Source of the DNA: Chloroflexota bacterium
GTDB taxonomy: Bacteria; Chloroflexota; Limnocylindria; Limnocylindrales; CSP1-4
Assembly: GCA_016200675.1 (NCBI GenBank)
Contig: JACQEH010000056.1
Location: 1 to 16,038, forward strand
Direction: 5' to 3'
DNA: 16,038 nt
Each line of letters begins with the position of its first letter. Positions within the stretch are counted from its first letter, which is position 1. Shown piece by piece: positions 7,685 through 13,362 of this stretch. The translations under genes and the position numbers were made by a program. The notes beneath the pieces were generated by a model, which saw only the letters and a program-made list of their open reading frames with translations, did not search any database and was not told the origin of the DNA.

Positions 7685-7756
7685 TGGCGAGTGGCCAAAC
7701 GGTAAGGCACCTGACTCTGGATCAGGGGATTGAAGGTTCGAATCCTTCCTCGCCAG
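7685..7756 (+). tRNA. tRNA-Gln (anticodon CTG)
   Basis: Full cloverleaf: acceptor TGGCGAG pairs with CTCGCCA (7749-7755); D arm GCC/GGC; anticodon stem CCTGA/TCAGG around the 7-nt loop CTCTGGA with anticodon CTG at 7717-7719; T arm GAAGG/CCTTC around TTCGAAT. Discriminator base G at 7756 is followed by CCA at 7757-7759, encoded in the genome. A tyrosine recombinase starts 91 bp further on, so this tRNA is a possible integration site. Confidence 0.95.
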
Positions 7757-7762
7757 CCAACT

Positions 7763-7809
7763 CCACAAGATGTAGGGCTCGCGGAACGCTGAACCACCAC
7801 ATCTTGTGG
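7763..7809. repeat. Inverted repeat, 11-bp arms, just after the tRNA
   Basis: CCACAAGATGT (7763-7773) and ACATCTTGTGG (7799-7809) are exact inverted copies around a 25-nt spacer, beginning 4 nt after the tRNA CCA. The arms are less GC-rich than the surroundings. It could terminate the tRNA transcript, bind the recombinase whose gene starts 41 bp later, or control that gene. A second small stem, GGCCT/AGGCC, follows at 7808-7822. No T-run is present. Confidence 0.6.
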
Positions 7810-7849
7810 CCTGACGGAGGCCGGACGTCGTCGGCGAGGAGACGCCGCG

Positions 7850-8824
7850 ATGGTTTGGGCACCTGACTCTACTGATCTTTGGGCACCTGATTCGGGGCGC
7901 CCTGATCTATGGGCATCTGATTCGAAGGGACGCCTGATCCTCGGCCGGGCGGTTGAGCTCTTCCTCGGCGCCAAAGCCGCCGAGGGCGCCTCGCCCCGGA
8001 CGGTCGAGTGGTACCGGATGATCCTGATCCGGCTTGTCCGGTCGCTCGGCGCCGACCGCGCGGGCGACGGGCTCGACCCGGCCGAGCTGCGGGCGTGGCT
8101 CGTCGAGCTCCGGACGACCCTGGCGCCGGTCAGCGTCGCCGGCTACGTCCGGACGCTCCGAGTCCTCGGCAACTGGTTGGCGGCCGAGGGCCTGGCCGAC
8201 GCCGCCGCGCTGCGTGGCCTCCGTCGGCCACGGGTCCCGCACAAGGTCATCGAGCCCGTCGCCGACGACGTCCTCCGCCGCCTGCTCGCGGTCTGCTCGC
8301 CTCGCGACCGGGCGATCGTGCTGCTGATGATCGACACCGGGCTGCGCGTGTCCGAGGTGGCCGGCATCCGACTCGGCGATCTGCGGCCCGACGGCACGCT
8401 CAAGGTCCGCGGCAAGGGCTCACGCGAGCGGATGGTGCCGGTCGGCTCGACCGCCCGGCAGGCGATCGTCCGCTACCTCGGTCAGCGCGGCCCGGGGAAG
8501 CCCGACGACGCGCTGTTCCTCGGTCGGCGGGGCGAGATCAGCGCCCGTGGGGTCCAGCAGATGGTCCGGAGGCTCAAGGGCCAGGTAGGAGTGACGGGAC
8601 GCCTCAGCCCCCACTCGCTTCGCCACACGTTCGCCCGGAGCTACCTCGTCAACGGCGGCGATGTGTTCAGCCTCCAGCGGATCCTCGGCCACACGACGCT
8701 TGACATGGTGAAGCGCTACGTGGCCCTCGCCGATGTCGACCTCGTGACGCGCCACGCTGTCGCATCACCCGCCGACCGGCTCGCCAGTACGCGGCAGCGA
8801 CAGTCGGGTCCACCAGGCCGGTAG
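7850..8824 (+). CDS. Tyrosine recombinase/integrase (XerC/XerD-like), island left side
   Basis: Site-specific recombinase of 324 aa. Core-binding domain about 30-120, catalytic domain about 135-310. All active-site residues are present: Arg166 (TGLRVSEV), Lys189 (RGKGSRERMVPV), His255 and Arg258 (HSLRH), His281 (LGHTTLD), and nucleophile Tyr290 (VKRYVAL). ATG 7850 has AGGAG with an 8-nt spacer, which supports this start, although the first 26 residues are an odd WAPDS-type repeat. Its catalytic domain resembles the convergent recombinase at 13363-14361, with shared NGGDVFSLQRILGH and VASPADR. Position just after a tRNA gene suggests an integrase of an island rather than the housekeeping Xer enzyme; this is inference. 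Confidence 0.9.
   Translation: MVWAPDSTDLWAPDSGRPDLWASDSKGRLILGRAVELFLGAKAAEGASPRTVEWYRMILIRLVRSLGADRAGDGLDPAELRAWLVELRTTLAPVSVAGYVRTLRVLGNWLAAEGLADAAALRGLRRPRVPHKVIEPVADDVLRRLLAVCSPRDRAIVLLMIDTGLRVSEVAGIRLGDLRPDGTLKVRGKGSRERMVPVGSTARQAIVRYLGQRGPGKPDDALFLGRRGEISARGVQQMVRRLKGQVGVTGRLSPHSLRHTFARSYLVNGGDVFSLQRILGHTTLDMVKRYVALADVDLVTRHAVASPADRLASTRQRQSGPPGR
7854..7924. repeat. Three direct repeats inside the 5' end of the recombinase gene
   Basis: TTTGGGCACCTGA occurs at 7854-7866 and 7878-7890, with a variant TATGGGCATCTGA at 7908-7920. The second and third copies also share CTGATCT before and TTCG after, spaced by 30 bp, while the first two are 24 bp apart. They encode WAPDS, WAPDS and WASDS. 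Either a recently grown protein repeat or DNA sites, for example arm sites for the recombinase. Confidence 0.7.
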
Positions 8825-8942
8825 ACCCTGTGGCGGACTCATCGCCTCGTTCCCGAGCTCCCACAAGGAACGGCTCCGGAAGGGGGAAGAGCGGAATCTC
8901 GTGGGCCGCGGTCCGCCGTGGCTTGGGCGATACGTCTATGCC

Positions 8943-10370
8943 CTACCTGAAGTACGTCGGCAAGCGCGGCCCGAGTGATCCACGAGCGAACCGGCCAGCG
9001 CACTCAAGGCAATCAGGATCGCGGCGGGGGCGGTCGAACTGGACATCCCGGGCCAGCGGATGTACGCGGACCCAGTCGAGCGGCGCGTCCCTTGGCGTGA
9101 GTCCAGTGACCGAGAACATGAAGTCGTTGGCAGCGAGCGACGCAGCGGTGGCATTGAGCGTTATGACGCTCGGGGCCACGACATCGGGATCATCGACGTA
9201 GCGCTGGGCCCGTCGCTGCGCTGGCGATGCGGCTTCCTCGGCCATCCGCGTCGGCGAAACCGCGCCGTTGCACCACAGACATCCCTGGCCAGGGAACACG
9301 GTCCGCCCGACCGAATGAACCGCGGTCACCATGCCGGTGGCCGGCTCGATTCCCACTTTCGCCCCGAGCTGCGCTCCGGGAATAAGGAACTGCTGGCAGA
9401 TGGCGTTGAACAGGAACCGGGCCTGATCGGAGTTCGCCGCCAAGAACAGATAGTCGCAATCCAGGAGCTGAGCAGCGACCTCCGGCTGGCGGACGTCGGC
9501 GAAGAGGCGGTCCACTCTCACAGCTGGATCTGCCTCGCGGGCTAGTCTCGCAGCTAGGTCGACCTTCGGTCGTGCCCGCTTTCGGCCCAGCGTACGCAGC
9601 CACGTGGGCAGCCAAGGATCATTGAACCAGACCCGGGCATCAGAACGGCGCGATCCGGGCAGTCGCGGCAGGTTGCTTGGCTCGACGCGATCGGGGTCGA
9701 CGACAACGAGGTGGCCCACGCCCAGGCGCGCCAGGTACTCGACGAGGAGCATTCCCATACCGCCAGCGCCAATGACGCCCACTTTCGAGGCTCGAAGGAT
9801 CGCTTGCCCGGCGTCGCCGAAAAGCCGAGCCTGGCGGTCGTAACGGGGATCGGCCCGCGCGACGGGCATGGGTTCAGGTCGAAGCCTCTTGAAGCCGGGC
9901 CCCAGGATCACGGCCTCGCGCACGAGCGCCCGGCCATCTCGTGTCCATATGTCTCCCGCGACCGCGCCGCGTGCGAAGACCAGCGCCCCGACTGGCGGGC
10001 CGCCGACGATGTCCAGGAGGGCCGGGTACCCGTTCTCATGGGAGGCCAAGTCCTCTCCTGAGAAGCCGACGTGGCTATCGCCGCCGTGAGTGTGTACGGC
10101 CAAATAGGCGAGATTCTCGGCAGAGGCTCGCAGCGCGGCGTCGCGGACGAAAGCCGCCGCGAGCCGGTGGTGGCCGCGGCCGCGCCCGGTGAGGTAGTCG
10201 ATCCCGTCTTGCGCCTCGACGAACTCTCGGGCGAGAAGACGGCGCGAACCGCTGGCCTCCGCTACTCCGGCGAGAAGCACACCCGCGCGAGGGCCAGGGG
10301 TGCCAAAGAGGTGTTGCTCTAGGCGCTCGAACACGCTGACCGGCAAGCGGAGGTCCCAGGGCTGTGTCAT
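8943..10370 (-). CDS. JAMM peptidase - E1/ThiF fusion of a ubiquitin-like system
   Basis: Fusion of 475 aa. N-terminal JAB/JAMM metalloprotease (about 1-150): Glu38, His93 and His95 in HTHGG, Ser104 and Asp107 in FSGED form the zinc and catalytic pattern; there are 8 rather than 7 residues between the second His and Ser. C-terminal E1-like adenylating domain (about 178-475): RYDRQARLFG, nucleotide loop VIGAGGMGM (199-207), Asp225 in VVVDPD, and SNLPR (232-236). CxxC pairs at 364/367 (CLWC) and 454/457 (CLEC) should bind zinc. No Cys lies between them, where ThiF-type enzymes often carry the reactive one; Cys305 and Cys325 remain. Expected roles: activate the ubiquitin-like protein and trim or remove it. 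ATG 10370 overlaps the E2-like stop (ATGA). Confidence 0.88.
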   Translation of the reverse strand: MTQPWDLRLPVSVFERLEQHLFGTPGPRAGVLLAGVAEASGSRRLLAREFVEAQDGIDYLTGRGRGHHRLAAAFVRDAALRASAENLAYLAVHTHGGDSHVGFSGEDLASHENGYPALLDIVGGPPVGALVFARGAVAGDIWTRDGRALVREAVILGPGFKRLRPEPMPVARADPRYDRQARLFGDAGQAILRASKVGVIGAGGMGMLLVEYLARLGVGHLVVVDPDRVEPSNLPRLPGSRRSDARVWFNDPWLPTWLRTLGRKRARPKVDLAARLAREADPAVRVDRLFADVRQPEVAAQLLDCDYLFLAANSDQARFLFNAICQQFLIPGAQLGAKVGIEPATGMVTAVHSVGRTVFPGQGCLWCNGAVSPTRMAEEAASPAQRRAQRYVDDPDVVAPSVITLNATAASLAANDFMFSVTGLTPRDAPLDWVRVHPLARDVQFDRPRRDPDCLECAGRFARGSLGPRLPTYFR

Positions 10371-10750
10371 TTCGCACGCAGCCACTGCATGACCCGTTCG
10401 AGCTTCAGGAGAACCGAATCGGTCGCCGCGTCGCGCCGGTTACTTCGGCGCGAGAGTTGTTGCGAGGGCTTGCCTTGGAACGAGCTCGGTGAGGTTCCGG
10501 AGCCAAGCGGCTGGCCGTCAACCCGGGAGAGATCGCCGCGGACGTGGTGCGGATAGATGTCGGCGTTCGGGTGGAGGTGGGTGACGTGAAAGCCGACCCA
10601 CGTGGACGCTTGGGCGTAGGGAGCGCCAAGGGCCACCGGGTCGACGATCACGAGGGCGCCTCCGACGCCATCCTCGACGTAACTCACGCTCTCGGGATAC
10701 GCCGTCTTGAGCTCCGCAATCGCCTCCGCGACTTCGGGACTGAGGGCCAC
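10367..10750 (-). CDS. E2-like protein, prokaryotic E2 family E type, no cysteine
   Basis: Protein of 127 aa resembling the bacterial E2 family E found next to multiubiquitin genes. Seen: a beta-rich first half (GALVIVDPVAL), a His-rich centre with His55, His58, His60 and His68-69 (THLHPNADIYPHH), and a C-terminal SRRSNRRDAATD then a helix ending VMQWLR. The translation has no cysteine at all, so it cannot form the thioester of a classical E2. It may carry the modifier on another residue or only position the target. GTG 10750 shares a base with the modifier's stop (TAGTG); no ribosome site is visible, so coupling is likely. Family call is from memory of the pattern and rests strongly on the neighbours. 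Confidence 0.75.
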   Translation of the reverse strand: MALSPEVAEAIAELKTAYPESVSYVEDGVGGALVIVDPVALGAPYAQASTWVGFHVTHLHPNADIYPHHVRGDLSRVDGQPLGSGTSPSSFQGKPSQQLSRRSNRRDAATDSVLLKLERVMQWLRAK

Positions 10751-11016
10751 TAGGAGTCGTCGTCGTCGTCGTTGGCGACGAACACCGAGTTCTTGTTAAC
10801 GGTCACAATGTCGTCGTCGCCGACGATCTTCGGGCGGGCACCTGGCTCGACCTGGCTCAGAATGAACCCGAGCTTGATGTCGACACCCTGATCGATGGCG
10901 GCCTGCTTGATCTCGCGGCCCTTCAGCCGCGGTCCGACCACAACGACCGGCTTGTTGTTCACTGTGATCGTGGTTTCGTGCTCGGGCGGGTTTGCCGCCC
11001 CCTTCTGGTCGTTCAC
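10750..11016 (-). CDS. Single ubiquitin-like domain protein (multiubiquitin family type)
   Basis: Modifier candidate of 88 aa. The core about 16-80 has the beta-grasp order: ITVNNKPVVVVG (strand-turn-strand), GREIKQAAIDQG (helix), then FILSQVEPG, IVGDDDIVTVNKNSVFVA. The bacterial multiubiquitin family often has several such domains in tandem; here there is one. The end is not Gly-Gly but Asp83-Asp87 and Ser88, encoded by five GAC codons; the JAMM domain of the neighbour may need to trim this tail, or conjugation works differently. No cysteine is present. Start: GTG 11016 has AGGAG 8 nt before it. The frame remains open upstream, across the promoter region, but that is not protein-like. First gene of the operon. 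Confidence 0.82.
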   Translation of the reverse strand: MNDQKGAANPPEHETTITVNNKPVVVVGPRLKGREIKQAAIDQGVDIKLGFILSQVEPGARPKIVGDDDIVTVNKNSVFVANDDDDDS

Positions 11017-11050
11017 GCTCGGCACTCCTGTGGAATGGGTTACAAGGGCG

Positions 11051-11056
11051 AGTATA
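11051..11056 (-). promoter_or_regulatory. -10 box of the ubiquitin-like operon
   Basis: TATACT on the minus strand, 34 nt upstream of the modifier's GTG, is close to consensus. It overlaps the edge of the palindrome at 11054-11069. The -35 region is poor (GGATCA at 17-nt spacing), so the promoter may need an activator or be weak. Confidence 0.5.
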
Positions 11057-11069
11057 GCAGATCTGCTAT
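11054..11069. promoter_or_regulatory. Operator O1: perfect 16-bp palindrome
   Basis: ATAGCAGATCTGCTAT is perfectly self-complementary and AT-rich against its surroundings. It covers the edge of the minus-strand -10 box (TATACT) and also touches a plus-strand TATGAT at 11067-11072. XRE-family regulators usually bind such palindromes at their own promoters, and an XRE gene is encoded divergently here. Confidence 0.65.
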
Positions 11070-11111
11070 GATCTGATCCGTCGGTTCCCCACGAGGTCCG
11101 GGGCCGAAGAG

Positions 11112-11140
11112 TTGACCGCATAGCAGAACAGCAATAGGCT
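11112..11140 (+). promoter_or_regulatory. Candidate promoter of the toxin-regulator operon
   Basis: TTGACC at 11112-11117 and TAGGCT at 11135-11140 stand 17 nt apart, with O2 between them; transcription would begin near 11147. The -35 box is good and the -10 box poor. A second possible start is TATGAT at 11067-11072, inside O1, without a clear -35. Confidence 0.4.
11120..11135. promoter_or_regulatory. Operator O2: degenerate copy of O1
   Basis: ATAGCAGAACAGCAAT matches O1 at 13 of 16 positions; the left half-site is identical over 8 bases. It lies 66 bp from O1 and exactly fills the spacer between a TTGACC (-35) and TAGGCT (-10) on the plus strand. Binding there would block transcription of the toxin-regulator pair. 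Confidence 0.5.
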
Positions 11141-11159
11141 GGGAGCGCCGCTACTGGCG

Positions 11160-11573
11160 ATGACTGACCCCTACGACGCATACGTGTCACCAGCCGGCCA
11201 GGAGTGGATGATGCATTGCCATCCTCACCCAGTCGTAAGGTCGGACGCCGCGGCCGACCTCTTCGACCGGATCGTCAAGACCCGGATCCACGGCCCCCGC
11301 TATGCGATGCTGGCGGGCAGGCCAATCTGGAAGCTGCGCGCCTACGATGACCTTTGGGAATCCCGCGTCCGTGGGTCCGTCACCTCGTTTCGGCAATTCT
11401 TCCGCTTCACGCGGATCGCGGGACGCCCGGCCGCCGTCTTCATCGACGGCGCGCAGAAGAACCGTGCCAACCTGCCGAAGCACGTGCTGGACGCCGCCGA
11501 GCGTCGCCTTGATAAGTTCGTCGTCGAGCTCGCTGCAGACCCGTCGCTCCAATTCAGGTGCCTAGTTCTATGA
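11160..11573 (+). CDS. RelE/HigB-like (Gp49-type) toxin
   Basis: Protein of 137 aa. The second half has the pattern of phage Gp49-like/HigB toxins: IWKLRAYDDLWESRVRG, FRQFFRFTRIAGRPAAVFIDGAQKNR, then AAERRLDKF, corresponding to the LWELR, YR-hydrophobic strand, K-rich loop and A-x-x-R helix of these mRNA-cleaving toxins. The N-terminal part is longer than usual for the family (about 100-120 aa). ATG 11160 has only a distant GGGAG; the in-frame ATG at 11211 has AGGAG with a 6-nt spacer and would give 120 aa, so it may be the true start. The 3' end overlaps the XRE gene as ATGA, the usual toxin-then-antitoxin order of HigBA-type pairs. Toxic activity is not shown by sequence alone. Confidence 0.7.
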   Translation: MTDPYDAYVSPAGQEWMMHCHPHPVVRSDAAADLFDRIVKTRIHGPRYAMLAGRPIWKLRAYDDLWESRVRGSVTSFRQFFRFTRIAGRPAAVFIDGAQKNRANLPKHVLDAAERRLDKFVVELAADPSLQFRCLVL

Positions 11574-13309
11574 ATGCCCCCCGTCCTTCTGATCTCATCC
11601 CAGCACTCCGAGCCGCTCCCGAGATCGACGCCGCGTATGCTCGACGCTACCCCTTAGCCGGCGTTGCCCTTGCCGTGGCCCGACTACGAGCAAGGCTCGG
11701 CCTTACGCAGGCGGAATTCGCCGCGGAGCTCGGTACCACTCAGTCGGTGATCGCTCGTCTGGAGTCGGGCCGGCATGGCTTCCAGGTGTCGCTGCTCAAT
11801 CGGATTGGCGCTGCGTTCGGGACCGGCTGGGCCGTATCCTTTGGCGCTGGCGATTTGACTGAGCGAGAGGACGCGACGCGGCCCATCGCCACTATTGAAC
11901 CTTCGGGCGACGCACTACTTGATGCGTTCAACACGGCCAACACCACGGGGGATACCGAGAGAGCGCATCGGATCGCCCTGCGCATTGCAAGGGATCCATC
12001 CACTGCACGACGGCGCCTTGCTATTGCCCTCGATGCCATCAACCGGGGCGACAACAAGAAGGCCCTAGAGGGCGCGCAAACCGCTTTAGATCTCGGGCTC
12101 AACGCTCGCTCTGCCTCGGTTGCGCGCATCGTGGAAGGGCGCGCACTTATTGGCCTGAAGCGGCCGGAAGATGCGCTCGAGGTTCTGGCCGACGTCACAG
12201 ACCATCTCGCTGTCGCGACCCGCATCGAAGCACTCATCGAGCTCGATCGCGCCGACGAAGCCGTCAACCTCGGTGAGCGCCTCGTCGCCGATGCGGATGA
12301 GCGCTCCGGCGCGCTGGCTGCCTATTCGGCCGCCCGCGCGTATTGGCATGCGGATCGTCCATTCCAGGCCCTGGACCAGGTCGTGGCATACCGCGTTCGT
12401 GAGCCGAATGATCCGGTGGGCACCATGCTGCAGGGCGCCATCCTCGGCTATATCGGTGATTCGACCGGCAAGATGGAGCCGTACAGGCTGGCGATGGAGC
12501 TGTTCCGCATCCTTCCCGACGAGGAGCCTGAGACCTGGCGACTGCGCGCCATGACGGCCGCACGCCTAGGGGATTGGCGCGAGGCGCTTGCTGCCGTTTC
12601 ACGGACCGTCGCACTCGGGACCAATCGGCCGCCGGAGCGGGCCAGTGCTACGAAGTTGGTGGCCGAATGCCTCGATCGCGTACGTGACGCCGAGGTTCTT
12701 GATCAGGCGCTCGACGTCGTCGCGAACGAACACCTGCTGGACGAACCAGAGCTTGGCAGGCGGCGTTCGTTGGCCTGCGCCTGGCGGGGCGACTTCGCGG
12801 GCTCGGTGCGCGCCATAGGTCACACCATCGCAACGCTCGACCGCGCTGCTCCCGCAGATCAGGTGCGTTGCGCGACCGCCCTCCTCGTGAGCAACGAAGT
12901 CAAGCGTGCCTTTCCGATCTTGATGCGCAACCGCGAGATCCTCTCAATCCCGCACGGCCAGAGATTCCTGGCGCGAGCGGCGCTCGAGAACAACGATCTT
13001 CCGGTCGCCGAGGAAGCCCTGAAAAGGATCGCCGACGATGGCGAAGAAGAGGCTGGGACACGCGTCGCCCTGGATCTGCTTCAGGCAATCCGTCGCAGCC
13101 ACGACGAGATGGCCGTCCTCGGGAGGCTATCCCAGTCCCACGACCTGCGGGCCGAGCCGAATCGGGTCATCACGACTCATGAGCCGACGACGGCGCCGAG
13201 TTCGTCGTGGGAGACCTCGTCGGTGCCTTCGCACGTGAGCCGTCACCAGGAACAGATCGCTGCAATGAACCGCCTCGCGGTCCAATACGTCGGCGCCATA
13301 AGCAACTAG
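11570..13309 (+). CDS. XRE-family HTH regulator with long TPR-like extension
   Basis: Protein of 579 aa. An XRE helix-turn-helix lies at about 34-90 (LARLRARLGLTQ-type start, AAELGTTQSVIARLESG as turn and recognition helix), in the place of a HigA-like antitoxin. After a linker, residues about 115-520 are alanine-rich paired helices with recurring A-L-x-x-G and R-A-x-x-L spacing, like tetratricopeptide-type repeats. The tail 520-579 is polar (Ser/Thr-rich) and ends in a short helix. Antitoxins of this type are usually near 100 aa, so the repeat part must do something else, such as sensing a partner or a phage protein. ATG 11570 overlaps the toxin stop. It probably binds O1/O2 upstream. The repeat assignment is by eye. 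Confidence 0.75.
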   Translation: MNAPRPSDLIPALRAAPEIDAAYARRYPLAGVALAVARLRARLGLTQAEFAAELGTTQSVIARLESGRHGFQVSLLNRIGAAFGTGWAVSFGAGDLTEREDATRPIATIEPSGDALLDAFNTANTTGDTERAHRIALRIARDPSTARRRLAIALDAINRGDNKKALEGAQTALDLGLNARSASVARIVEGRALIGLKRPEDALEVLADVTDHLAVATRIEALIELDRADEAVNLGERLVADADERSGALAAYSAARAYWHADRPFQALDQVVAYRVREPNDPVGTMLQGAILGYIGDSTGKMEPYRLAMELFRILPDEEPETWRLRAMTAARLGDWREALAAVSRTVALGTNRPPERASATKLVAECLDRVRDAEVLDQALDVVANEHLLDEPELGRRRSLACAWRGDFAGSVRAIGHTIATLDRAAPADQVRCATALLVSNEVKRAFPILMRNREILSIPHGQRFLARAALENNDLPVAEEALKRIADDGEEEAGTRVALDLLQAIRRSHDEMAVLGRLSQSHDLRAEPNRVITTHEPTTAPSSSWETSSVPSHVSRHQEQIAAMNRLAVQYVGAISN

Positions 13310-13362
13310 GGCCAAAGGTGCGCGGTTAGTACCGCCAGGGTCGTCTCACGCGGCGGGGGCAG

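Noticed and set aside
6517..7974. N-terminal extension of the oxidoreductase to 485 aa
   Set aside because: It would run through the tRNA-Gln gene and the left recombinase start; the family begins near FRAYVV, just after the TTG at 7527.
8825..8942. Small gene or terminator between the left recombinase and the E1 gene
   Set aside because: Only a weak GGGCCGCGGTCC-type imperfect palindrome is present; no reading frame with a ribosome site.
11160..13309. Toxin-XRE pair as an ordinary stand-alone HigBA system
   Set aside because: Not excluded as a function, but the 579-aa regulator and the shared operators make a simple HigBA reading incomplete.
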